Source: Pseudoips prasinana
Lineage: Eukaryota; Arthropoda; Insecta; Lepidoptera; Nolidae
Assembly: GCA_951640165.1 (NCBI GenBank)
Contig: OX621263.1
Coordinates: 8,872,001 to 8,936,000 of the forward strand
Direction of reading: 5' to 3'
Length of the DNA stretch: 64,000 nucleotides
Shown here: in pieces, positions 11,151-20,846 of the stretch
How positions within the stretch are numbered: the first letter of the stretch is position 1
Layout: every line of letters starts with the position of its first letter
Notes under the pieces: generated by a model
Databases searched by the model: none
What the model saw: the letters and a program-made list of their open reading frames with translations, nothing else
Told to the model about the DNA's origin: nothing
Position numbers and translations under genes: made by a program

Positions 11151-11221
11151 TGATACACATAGAACAGAATTAAAATGTCCTATCGCAGTCAACGATCTGT
11201 TTGAGACAGCCTTAAAATAAA

Positions 11222-11803
11222 ATAAATAAATAAAAAATAAAAAAGGTTTTTACTCACGTAGACATTAAAAAAGCGCTTGTAAATAGTCAGAACATGTTTG
11301 TAGTAATATAGCTGTATACATTATTATTTCTAGTTACATAGATATTTAGGTACAAATTGTATTGATTGTATGAAAACATTTATAAAATTTATTTTATAAT
11401 AGTAATGATATTTAGCTAGCTCGTATCAAGTTATTGTCAAGAGATTATGTTTAAGTTTAATTACCAAAATTTATAGTTTTAGCTATATTTTTACTACATA
11501 TTGTCAATGGTTCTGTCTATATTAAAGTATTATTATTATGACGGACCTTGTGTTAATAACGACGGTCGCGCTTTAATGCTATCACCGGAACCAATGCGCC
11601 CTAACTGAGAAGACCCAGCGAAACATACTCAGTGGGTTCATCTACTACCGGTTTCACCACGAAACCGGTAGTATAACACGACCCAGTTGAGAAGGTCCGG
11701 CGCCACATATTCAAGCGGGCATGAACACGGGATTTGGTCCAATTAGAGTAATTATTTAGTAGGCTAACATAATATATGCTCGATCGGTTGTCTGCGTTCA
11801 ATA
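11222..11803 (-). repeat. Dispersed repeat family R-A, long copy
   Basis: Read on minus: an AT-rich body containing GATCGAGCATATATTATG, a GC-rich core (CGCTGGGTCTTCTCAGTTAG, AAAGCGCGACCGTCGTTATT), then GTACCTAAATATCTATGTAA and a tail like ACCTTTTTTATTTTTTATT. The T/A-rich 3' tail suggests a retroelement 3' region. Eight copies in this window. Confidence 0.6.
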
Positions 11804-11805
11804 GT

Positions 11806-11985
11806 TAGCTAGGGTAGGTTCCTAAGCGGCGAGGATCGCTTTGGCCCCTTAACGCGTGATCGGTGATCCCGTGCAAGTGATCACACCCTCACATAGAATT
11901 CCGTCTTTTGGCTTCGTTTAATTTAAACTACTGGTTAAGAGCCTTCTGCGCTAGCCAACTGCTCATTGCTTTCAATTCTTTAATT
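11806..11985 (+). repeat. Dispersed repeat family R-C copy
   Basis: TAGTTAGCTAGGGTAGGTTC through GCTTTCAATTCTTTAATTT; abuts the R-A copy directly. Confidence 0.55.
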
Positions 11986-12302
11986 TGAATATATGGACAC
12001 TCGCAACACCAGAGGTGTCGCGGGTGCGTTGCCGGCCTTTAAGAGTCAGCAAACAAGTGTTTCTGACCCTTCCCCGCACCCCAATTAGCTCTGGCGACGT
12101 TACTCACACTCGGAAACAAAACATTAAAATTATTAATGTTATTATTATGGAAAGTCTTCTGTAAGGTACTTCCCCAGTCGGGCTGCTCTTTGAGCGAATG
12201 AACGCTATGCCCTACCTCTAATAAAACTTTTAACATTATTGCAGTATTCTTGTGATTATCTGCTTAATAAAGTATTTAGCATAGGATAGTTGAGCCACTT
12301 AC
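11986..12302. other. Mgat1 intron 5 stretch, no gene seen
   Basis: Mixed unique sequence downstream of exon 5; no supported feature. Confidence 0.4.
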
Positions 12303-12452
12303 GCAGCCGGCCACCGAGGCGCCAGTTCGAACCACGTATCCCTCTGCAGTAACCAACCAAGGCCCGGGAAGAAGTCAGTTCTGTGGAGTAGTTCTGGACG
12401 GTCCCTGTCGATGACAGCTTCCTTTCCGTTGTCATTCCAAGCTGATATGCAC
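12303..12452 (-). CDS. Mgat1: Mgat1 exon 5: SAWNDNGK and FFPGLGW blocks
   Basis: A 150-base exon following TTAATATCCAG and ending at GGCTGC before GTAAGT (phase 2 in and out). It encodes CISAWNDNGKEAVIDRDRPE, then LLHRTDFFPGLGWLLQRDTW and FELAPRWPA. The SAWNDNG, RTDFFPGLGW and WP blocks are diagnostic for GnT-I and contribute to donor and acceptor binding in the family. The last codon is completed by the first base of exon 6, giving Ala. Confidence 0.95.
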
Positions 12453-12857
12453 CTGGATATTAATAGAATACATAAAATAGTTAATATATGAAATATACGA
12501 TTTTTATATTAACAAAATGAAATCAAATATTTTCGAGTAACTAAGTATCATCGTTAGTATGTACAAGTTATTGTCAATACAAATGGTAAAAAGTGAGAAG
12601 GCTGATTTATTTATGTACACACAAACTAATATACATAGGTAGGTACTGATTATTTCGTCATCAAGTAATTTTCCGCAGACCCGGGGCAGGAATAAATATG
12701 AAAAGAGCGACAAAAAAGCGGTAGGTCAATAATACACTTATATACTAATATTTACATTATAACCAACATCTATTTGAACGCCGAAAACGATCACGATAAT
12801 CGGCGAACTAGGCGGTACCCCTCTGATCGCATGGACAGTAAATGTGTAAGAATATAT

Positions 12858-13166
12858 AGCACACATATCATCTCGAAAAAGGATCGTAACCATATCAACT
12901 CGAGCCAGTATTCTTTGTATGACACTCCATACAGCAAAGCACACTTATCGGAATCGCAACGTAAACGACTCGCCTCGGGACAAGCTACCGTAAGCGCGGC
13001 GTCGCCTAGCCGGAGCCGAGGGGTCGCCTATCCGTAGCAGTGTATGATGATGTATCGGAGTTGCTGATCCACATTGGATACGTGCTTACGTTATGTTGAC
13101 GCCTGTTTGACGGCGAGGCGAAAGGCGATACGGTGACGTCCCCTTGATTTGATATGTGTGCTGACT
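12858..13166. mobile_element. Diverged relative of the 18.2-kb TAA-flanked MITE
   Basis: AGCACACATATCATCTCG and GGATCGTAACCATATCAACT at the left, and GATACGGTGACGTCCCC with TTTGATATGTGTGCT at the right, resemble the two ends of the element at 18155-18743. The interior has its own GC-rich sequence. Preceded at 12770-12830 by a fragment similar to the inverted sequence at about 63285-63345. Confidence 0.45.
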
Positions 13167-13431
13167 TCCTTAATCAGTATCATGGAGGGGCAATTTTCAG
13201 AGGCATTTTATATGCGATCTAGAAGGAGCAACAGATTTATACGGAAACCGCTCTCGCAGATAGGAAGGAGGACTTTGGTTTGTCCTGCCGGATAACATAC
13301 TCGTGCCATTCAGGCACAGCGACTGTGCCACACCCAGATCGCTGTCTTTCCGGAGCAGCCTGCAAGTTGCGGCAGTAGAAGACACTTTTGTGACTGCCAC
13401 TGCAGCCCCGAGGGGAATGAGCGCTAGCTCA

Positions 13432-13905
13432 TCATAATATCAGCCGAAAGACGTCCACTGCTGGACAAAGGCCTTCCCTAAAGATCTCCACAATTGCCGG
13501 TCTTGCGCTATCCGCATCCAGCGATTTCCAGCGACCCGCACAAGATCATCGGTCCATCTTGTGGGGGCCTGCCCATGCTGCGTCTTCCGGTTCGTTGTCA
13601 TCACTCGAGAACCATTCTGCCCCAGCGGCCGTCGGTTCTACGAGCTATGTGCCCTCCCCACTGCCACTTCAGCTTGGCAATTCTTACGGCTATGTCGGTT
13701 ACTTTGGTTCGCCTGCGGATCTCAACATTTCTGATTCGATCTCGCAGGGAAACTCCGAGCATAGCCCTCTCCATTGCTCTTTGGGTGACCTTAAGCCTTC
13801 TAATAAGGCCCATAGTGAGCGACCACGTTTCTGTTCTAAGTCATCACTGGCAACACACACTGGTCGAAGACTTTCGACTTAAGACACTGCGGTATTTGGG
13901 ACGAG
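13432..13905 (-). mobile_element. RTE LINE remnant, C-terminal coding region and 3' end
   Basis: Minus-strand translation includes MGLIRRLKVTQRAMERAML, RTKVTDIAVRIAKLKWQWGG and HIARRTDGRWG. This is the well-known C-terminal part of RTE-clade reverse transcriptases in moths. It then runs into DDLVRVAG-like sequence and the 3' end GGCCTTTGTCCAGCAGTGG. Frameshifted and 5'-truncated. Confidence 0.8.
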
Positions 13906-14314
13906 AAGATATTACGTAGCTTCCCGAACGCTGCCCAGCCGAGTTGGATTCTGCGTTGGTGTGGTTGGTGGTGTTGGAGCGCTAACTACTATCCATGAAA
14001 CTAAACTATTTTAAGTAAAATGGTTTGTAAAAACGATTTCTTTTAATGAGAGACAGATTTGAGCGTTGATGCATCACAGAGGGCCCCTTAAACCTACATC
14101 TGAGTCGCAAGTCTCTGACTCTGTCAAGTGTTCCCTCTTCTACCACGCGATGGACCCGGTTTCCGCACGGTGAATCCACGGAATGCTTAGAATTAGGTCA
14201 TAACGTTTCAGGTGTTCGTTATCCCACCAAAAACATAAATGTAAAAAAGGAGAGCCAAGTTCAATACAAAAATTATGCTTGGCTGTGGGCTTCACCGCAA
14301 AAAGAATGGAGATC

Positions 14315-14498
14315 TAAATGAGTGCAAAGTTCTAAGCAAAATCCAAATATGTATTTATAGGAAAAAAATAACATTATTAACAAGTATTAAACCCAATTTC
14401 TTTGCTTTATTGGATACCTATTACAATACTTGTTAATAATGTTATTTTTTTCCTATAAATACATAATTGGATTTTGCATAGAACTTGGCACTCATTTA
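14315..14498. repeat. Near-perfect 74-bp inverted repeat with 36-bp loop
   Basis: The left arm 14315-14388 pairs with 14425-14498 with three mismatches. The arms include ATAGGAAAAAAATAACATT and AACAAGTATT. Probably a foldback MITE; target duplications not clear. Confidence 0.8.
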
Positions 14499-14499
14499 A

Positions 14500-14920
14500 T
14501 TTTTTCCTAAGTTTACACACAATTACCGAGCTGGATTCCAAATTTCATCCTTCCAGGTCATCTGGAAGTAGGTTAGGTTTATTTACTATATGTCTGTCAG
14601 TCAGTCAGTACAAAATTTTACGACCTTCATATCTTTATAACCGTTTGAGCTAGCTTCATGAAATTTGGGCTTCTAGATGTCCTTATGGATATAATTAAAC
14701 ACACGTAGTTTTGTGTTTACGTTAAAGAGGTTTTGAGTTATAGAAGGGTCAAAAGTGGCACCAAGTGGTTCGTGTAATATTACACTCGGCGCTGGTCAGT
14801 TTATTTGCTTGAACTTGGCTTGACACGCTGCCGCGTGTCTAGATTTTCGTATGGGAATGTTATTCCTTTTTGTATTTAGCATGTTTTATTAAATTTCACA
14901 CCTCGTATAAGCTATTAATA
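14500..14920. other. Mgat1 intron sequence, repeat-like
   Basis: Includes TGTCTGTCAGTCAGTCAG and ATATCTTTATAACCGTTTGA, wording common to dispersed lepidopteran repeats, but no end could be fixed. No gene. Confidence 0.35.
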
Positions 14921-14925
14921 CCTAC

Positions 14926-15004
14926 CACAGTGAAGGGTCTTTGCGAAGTAACGGGTATGTTCCCAAGAAGTACTCAAAGAAGTCTGGTGAGATATCCAAG
15001 TCAT
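14926..15004 (-). CDS. Mgat1: Mgat1 exon 4: EDD motif and PDFFEYF block
   Basis: A 79-base exon between TATTTACAG and the donor GTAGGT, in phase 1 and out phase 2. Together with the last base of exon 3 it reads DDLDISPDFFEYFLGTYPLL, then RKDPSLW. This completes the EDD metal-binding motif (residues about 206-208 of the predicted protein) and the strongly conserved PDFFEYF segment of GnT-I. It is too short for a simple ORF search and was found by motif. A 5'-truncated CR1-type LINE in the opposite orientation begins about 60 bases upstream of its acceptor. Confidence 0.93.
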
Positions 15005-15069
15005 CTGTAAATAAATACAATACAATGATAAAATGTAGATTAGGATTTAGGTCAGTAGGTATTTATCTT

Positions 15070-16352
15070 ATTATTGAAAATGACATATCAACTATCGGAT
15101 ATATCAACCTGGCTAGACGAGCACAATCTGGAATTAAATTATGACAAAACAAAACTTATGCAGTTTAGACCGCACCAAAAGAAACCGCTATCAATATTTT
15201 ACTCTTACAAAAATACTTACATTAAATGCGTTGAGACATTTAAAATGTTAGGATTAAATATAGACTCGCACACAAATTGGAAATCCCATATCCAAACTTT
15301 ATGTGGAAAATTGTCCAGATTTACTTATGCCCTGTACCACTTAAAAATATCTACTGACCTTAAATCAGCCACTAGTGCATACTATGCATACGCTCACTCA
15401 TGGTTAAGGTACGGTATAATTTTATGGGGAAATAGTACAAATGTAGATGCGGTGTTCAGACTGCAAAAAAAATGCATTCGCATTCTTACTAAAATAGAGG
15501 GAACAGAAAGTTGCAGACCTCATTTTATTAAACTTTGCATATTGACCCTTACTTCACTCTACATCCTGGAAATTAGTCTTTTTGTAAAACAGCATTTACA
15601 CTTATTTCCAGCAAAACAAGAGCAGTACACAACATCCCGTAATTTAAGGAATAAGAACAAATTAGCACTACCTCCTTCAAAATTAGCAATGGTCCACTCT
15701 GGACCCTACACCATGGCGATAAAAATCTTTAATAACATTCCAAAACCTTTGAGAGACATAACAAATTTTAATATATTTAAAGCAAAATTGAACAAATTTC
15801 TTATTCAAAAATCATATTACAGCCTGAAAGAGTTTTTCGAGGACAAATTTAAAATGGACAAATTTAAAAATATAATTTAAAATTTAAAAATGTAGTATGA
15901 CAATATGACATGATCAAAATTTGAAATTTGAAATGAGATATAGACATGATTTGACATTTATTTCATAATAATTTTGTATCTTTTATTGTATATTATGGGA
16001 TTACTTCATCATTTGACATTTATTTAAATTATTGCTATTATTATTATTATTATTTATAATATTTTTTTATATTTAGATTATTTAAAATTTTATCCTAAGT
16101 ACCTATGTATTAATATTAATTTAAAAATTATATATTCATAGTAATTAATAAGGTTAGATTAATTAGAAATTATTAAAAGCTGTTATATTCACATTTTATA
16201 TAATTTAAGATGTTAAAATTTATGTACTTTAAGATGTTATAAGAAATGTATTTGCAACACCCTAACAGGGTTCATGTTTGACACAAATTATATGCATTAA
16301 CACCTATTGTAACACATGAATGCAATAAAGAACTTGAACTTGAACTTGACTA
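15070..16352 (+). mobile_element. 5'-truncated CR1-type LINE with intact C-terminal ORF
   Basis: The ORF (to 15880) carries the region after the reverse-transcriptase core: WLDEHNLELNYDKTKLM, FKMLGLNIDSHTNWKSHI, SWLRYGIILWGNSTNVDAVF and FNNIPKPLRD. It is open from the truncation point to its stop. A 3' UTR of about 450 bases follows and ends ATGCAATAAAGAACTTGAAC with GAACTT repeats (to 16352), a CR1-like short-repeat tail. Antisense to Mgat1, inserted just upstream of exon 4. Confidence 0.85.
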
Positions 16353-16687
16353 ATTCACTAATTAACTCAGACATTATCTTATTTAATGACACTTAAACGT
16401 ATTTGTTTTGACTGTGCCACTTAACAAATCGTCTTCGATATCAAGCAAGTAAATAAATAATAATGATTGAAAACTGATTGATCAAAACACAGGATCTCTC
16501 CTAGTTTGGGAGTCAGGGGCAACTCTATCTACTACTTGTATAGCCGAAATTTAGTTTCGACAATATTACATTTTTCCTTGTTTTTTATCTTATATCTTTT
16601 ATTTTAAGTTAAAATTCTTATAAAATTTAATGTTAAAATACCAAACTCTTGTACTATTGGCCGCTAATAAACCATGTATTATTATTA

Positions 16688-16942
16688 ATATTATCCTGGG
16701 ACATTATTCACACACGACCATCTGATCCCAAACAAGCAGAGGTTGTACTATGGAAACCAGATAACTGATATTCTACATATACTACTTTTCTTTAGTAAAT
16801 ACATACTTATATAAATAATTATACCCAGACTCAGGACTAACAGACATTTTCATGCACACACATATCTGTCCTGAGTGGGAATCAAACTATCGACCTGCGG
16901 CGTGAAAGGCAAGTATTTACCAACCACACTGGCTCATAAAAT
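16688..16942 (-). mobile_element. SINE (family S3) copy
   Basis: Minus strand: head with GTGGTTGGTAAATACTTGCC and CACGCCGCAGGTCGATAG, body ATATGTGTGTGCATG, tail CAGTTATCTGGTTTCCATAG and GGATCAGATGGTCGTGTGTG. Confidence 0.65.
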
Positions 16943-16999
16943 ACAGAAATAGACAAATAAATAAAACATGAACAGAAGAATATCAATATAAAAAAAATA

Positions 17000-17372
17000 A
17001 TAAGATACATTGTAATGAGTGAATAAGAATAATAAGATACATTGTGAAGAGTGAAAAGAAATAATAAGATACATTTTAATGAGTGAAAAAAAATAATAAG
17101 ATACATAAAGAGTGAAAAAAATAATAAGGTACATTGTAATGAGTGAAAAAAAATAATAAGATACATTTTAATGAGTGAAAAAAAATAATAAGATACATTT
17201 TAATGAGTGAAAAAAAATAATAAGATACATTGTAAAGAGTGAAAAAAATAATAAGGTACATTGTAATGAGTGAAAAAAAATAATAAGATACATTTTAATG
17301 AGTGAAAAATAATAATAAGATACATTGTAAAGAGTGAAAAAAATAATAAGATACACTGTAATGAGTGAAATA
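17000..17372. repeat. Minisatellite, about 12 units of about 31 bp
   Basis: Tandem units like AATAATAAGATACATTGTAA-TGAGTGAAAA, with GTAA/TTTA and TGAG/AGAG variants; one unit is shortened near 17105. The overlapping ORFs on the minus strand (YLIIFFHSL repeats) are by-products. Confidence 0.9.
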
Positions 17373-18151
17373 AAAACGAGTGTGCTTTAAACCACACGAC
17401 AGAAGTAAAACTTAGATATATGAACGTAACTGGCTATGAGAGAAAGAGAAGAAAAAAGCTGTGCCCGCACCTCTCTCTATTGTACAGTACTATACGAAAC
17501 GTTCTCTCTCTTTCTATCTTCTCTAATTTATATCTCCCTCTCAACTTCCATTAACCTCACCCCATTAATCTTTTCTCGTCAGGTATTCACCAGCTTACAC
17601 CCAAGTCAAGCGTGTGTAAAGGTTGTTTAAAAAAAAATATTAAAAAAAGTTAAGCATCCTATATTCATACGTCGAGTCGCACAACAGAAACTAGTTATCA
17701 CTCAAGCAAAGATTTATCGACCTCCATTACCGGTTCAAGACCTGCCGGACGATTAAATTAATGATTTAATTTTTTTTGAAGTTATACTTCTTTTGGCGCG
17801 ATGGAGAAAAATGATGAGAGTGAATTTTTACGATGCACGCGCACACCGACACCAAAAAATTTAACAGCATGAAGTTAGTTTTAGGTGGTATGAGAGTGTA
17901 TTTTTAATTTTTTTTAAAATAACAGCATGAAGTTTGTTCTAGGTGGTATGAAAATTGATAACTATGTTCAAGTTGTATATTAAGAAGTATAACTTCTAAC
18001 GCGTGTACATAAGTACACACAAGGTTTTTTGAGATTCACTCTCCTCCTCTATTCACCAACTAGCATAATCTGATGGGACGGCTATCTGACATGACCAGGG
18101 AGAGATCAGCAGTATAACAGACAGCTTTACGTGCTTTACGGTATGGGTGTA
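17373..18151. other. No gene seen
   Basis: Contains a duplicated phrase around 17868-17960 (ACAGCATGAAGTT with TAGGTGGTATGA twice) and pyrimidine-rich tracts near 17490-17560. No supportable gene. Confidence 0.4.
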
Positions 18152-18154
18152 TAA

Positions 18155-18743
18155 GGGTCGTAGCACATATATCAAAACGGAAAGGGATCGTCACCGCCTA
18201 GCCTTTCTCCTAGGCGTCAAACAGTCGTCCACTTTACGTAACCACGTAACGTAACCGGATCAGAAGCTCCGCCCCGTCGACTCGGCCACAGCTAGGCTAC
18301 GCCGCGCTTACGGATCGCCGACCGCTCTGGTTGACGGCTAGACGTTGTTACTTCAATCATTATTTTATTCGTATTTTGGTTTAAAATAAAATGAATAACA
18401 CTTTTGTTTACGAGTGTACATGCTCGAACGTTCGCAAAGGCTAACTTCACGGCCGCCTCTCTCGTGAATCGTACAGCACGTGCGGCAACGCAGACCGCGC
18501 GGGCGGAGAGTGGACGAAGATACGTAAGCTAGCGTACGGAGCGCCGTAAGCGAGGGTACGGTGCGCCGACAGCAAGTCGACCGCGCACTGCACCGCGGTT
18601 CGTGAGCTTGCCCGAGGCGATGCGATTACGTTACGATTCCCATTAGTGTGCGTTGCAGTAAGGAGTTTCATAGAAATAATACTGAACGGCTCGAGTTGAT
18701 ACGGTGACGATCCCTTTCCGTTTTGATATGTGTGCTACGACCC
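18155..18743. mobile_element. Harbinger-like MITE, 589 bp, TAA target duplication
   Basis: 42-bp TIRs: 18155-18196 (GGGTCGTAGCACATATATC...) against 18702-18743, one mismatch. TAA flanks both sides (18152-18154 and 18744-18746). TAA with GGG-starting ends fits the PIF/Harbinger habit (TWA duplications). The interior is GC-rich and has no convincing transposase. Confidence 0.8.
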
Positions 18744-18746
18744 TAA

Positions 18747-19186
18747 ATGTCATAGCCCACTTACACGACTCTGGTCCAACACCACTCCCCCCAATCGCCG
18801 TCCTAAACTAAAACAGTACTACCGAGTAGTCTGATGGCGGGACGCTTGCTGTCACCGAGCTGTCTGCTGATTTATGTTGGCAATATAAACTAAATCGCAA
18901 AGCCTCGACTTAACGCCCATATTTGAATGATATTTTATTACTCGAGTGGTAGCAGAGTCATGAAGTACGCTATGATGTTTACACCACTAACACCCAAACG
19001 CCGGGTGCTAACCGAATGTTTTTCTTGCCAGGAAAAGCCCATTACATATCACTTTGGGCCAGGATCCAGTAAATAAAAAAAAAAAATCTACTGCTAGTCC
19101 AACGTGGCCGTTACATCGAGAAGCAAGAGCCTCATAGAAACCGCAAAATCCCTAAATACATACCATACATACATATGTATGTATGG
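18747..19186. other. No gene seen
   Basis: Mixed sequence before the SINE at 19187, with a palindromic CATACATACATATGTATGTATG near 19163-19184. No supported gene. Confidence 0.35.
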
Positions 19187-19442
19187 TGACGCTCACCGTA
19201 ACCTAGTTGGTAGTGCTCCTGTCTAAAAAAGCTGGTGGTCCTGGGTTCGAATCCCGGTAAGTGCAAATATTTGTGTGATGAGCACGAATATTTGTTTCTG
19301 AGTCATGGATGTTTTCTATGTATTTAAGTATTTATCTATTTATATAAGTATGTATATCGTCGCCTGGTACCCATAGTACAAGCTTTGCTTAGTTTGGGGG
19401 TAGGATGATCTGTGTGACATTGTCCCCAGATATTATATTATT
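19187..19442 (+). mobile_element. SINE (family S1)
   Basis: tRNA-like head with A box CTAGTTGGTAGTG and B box GGGTTCGAATCCCGG, body GTGATGAGCACGAATATTTG, tail CCATAGTACAAGCTTTGC and GTGACATTGTCCCCAGATAT. Copies at 25366, 34663 and 39450 (minus). Confidence 0.8.
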
Positions 19443-19445
19443 ATT

Positions 19446-19700
19446 ATTATATGTCACTGCCTACCCCTCTGGGAAACAGGCGTAACTCGCCTGTTGCCCA
19501 GAGGGGTAGACAGAGACAACGGATTTCCATTTGTCACGATCTTTGCACACCTCCTTTGCCTCGTTTACTGTCATTATATTCTTCATACATACTCGCCGGT
19601 TTAGAGTACTTCTGACCCGGCCTTTCTTGAGAACGTCTCCGATTTGGTCAGAGAATGTCCTACGAGGTCTTCCACTTCCAGTTATCCCATTCACACAGGG
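19446..19700 (-). mobile_element. LINE remnant, C-terminus (RTE-like family 2)
   Basis: Minus-strand peptide [20 protein letters not shown] then [20 protein letters not shown] and [11 protein letters not shown]. This C-terminal formula recurs at 50955-51095 and is common in lepidopteran LINEs. The 3' end carries a small hairpin CCCCTCTGGGAAACAGGCG versus CGCCTGTTGCCCAGAGGGG. Confidence 0.7.
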
Positions 19701-19736
19701 CAGGTATACTTCTTATGTCGATCTTTAAATACATAC

Positions 19737-19950
19737 CTTCAACAATAATTACAGCTTCATGTCCCAACTCCTGGAACACATGGTTGAGGGCCCATTTGAA
19801 GTGCCTCGCGATCTTGTAGTACCCCCTGAACTTGACCTTGGCTCTTGGCAACAAGATCTCGGATAGATCAGGCTGCCTCACCACTGAGATCGAAGAGTCC
19901 GTTACGGTGTAAGATTTAATGACTTCGTAAGTCGCATTGTGACCACAATC
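19737..19950 (-). CDS. Mgat1: Mgat1 exon 3: core catalytic domain
   Basis: This 214-base exon starts after TTTCAG and ends at GAAG followed by GTATGT (phase 0 in, phase 1 out). It opens with DCGHNATYEVIKSY and continues through VRQPDLSEI, KFRGYYKIARHFKWALNHVF and VIIVE. All are hallmark GnT-I blocks that follow the FPIIVSQ of exon 2. The exon ends one base into the codon after Glu, so the catalytic EDD motif that binds manganese and nucleotide sugar is split across the intron into exon 4. A LINE fragment on the same strand lies directly downstream (19446-19700) and the 5'-truncated Helitron piece lies 20 bases upstream of the exon. Confidence 0.95.
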
Positions 19951-19972
19951 CTGAAACCGGAAAACAATATTG

Positions 19973-20259
19973 ATGAATAATAAAATCGTAGGGAAGTCAA
20001 AACTGTACATTGAATATTTTTTAAAAGGATACTTAGGGCGTGATCTACTATCGATAACGAAGCCAAAAATGTAGTTTTAAGAATTTTTGTCTGTTTGTCT
20101 GTATGTATGTCCGGGCTAAACTCAAAAAGTACTGCATGGATTTACTTCAAATTTTGCATGAATATATATAGGCTACATATTATCACGCTATCACCTACGG
20201 GGGAGGAGCTGTGATAATTTTTAAACTTTAACGCGGGTAAAACCGCGGGGCACAGCTAG
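19973..20259 (+). mobile_element. Helitron type 2 copy, 5'-truncated
   Basis: Starts within AATAATAAAATCGTAGGG and ends CCGCGGGGCACAGCTAG before T; homologous to 5563-5992. Confidence 0.75.
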
Positions 20260-20275
20260 TTGATGAATATATTTA

Positions 20276-20412
20276 AGCCCTTTTAATGGACCGATGATTT
20301 TGTGAGGGTCGCTGTAAACCACTGAATACGGATAGCGCAAGACCATCAAGTGGAGATCTTTAGGGGAGGCCTTTGACCAGCAATCTGTTGGCTGCATATC
20401 AGCCGACATTCA
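20276..20412 (+). mobile_element. RTE LINE 3' fragment
   Basis: Plus strand reads TGGACCGATGATTTTGTGAG, CGGATAGCGCAAGACC, and a 3' end GGAGATCTTTAGGGGAGGCC. Matches the terminal coding/3' UTR of the RTE copies at 13.4 and 36.1 kb. Confidence 0.65.
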
Positions 20413-20846
20413 TACTATTTTTATTGCTACCGGGGATGTCCATAACACTCATGTTACCGAAAATTGTAATTAATAATATCATTAATGTACCTAATTATAT
20501 TTAAACTCCTACTGTTTTTTATTCTTATTCTTATTCTTTATTGCACACAAAAAATATACATTTTATACAAGTGTATTTGTAAATTTGTGTACAAAGGCGA
20601 GCTTAACTCATAGATGAGTTTTCTTCCAGCAAACCACTGACAGAAGGAGATTTGTAGAATACGGGTAAAAAAAGTGTACAACAACAAAAGGAAAAAAAAT
20701 ATAAATAAATAAGAGATACTATTTATTGCTACTACCTAACTGGTAGAAATAGATAAATAACTACATACTAATACATACTAATAATACACACAAATTACAT
20801 ACTATACACACTACACTACTATATATAATATAATATATCTCTCTGA

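Noticed and set aside
10859..11158. 99-aa minus-strand ORF with PSVWLMGKFRPGEYLPENWQ
   Set aside because: Lies in an RTE-type 3' region that recurs in lepidopteran genomes; not a host gene as far as I can see.
13494..13919. Plus-strand 141-aa ORF
   Set aside because: Antisense of the RTE LINE C-terminus on the minus strand.
14941..15144. Plus-strand ORF beginning MRSNGYVPKKYSKK
   Set aside because: Antisense shadow of Mgat1 exon 4, running into a LINE.
16882..17397. Minus-strand ORFs with repeated YLIIFFHSL
   Set aside because: By-products of the 31-bp minisatellite.
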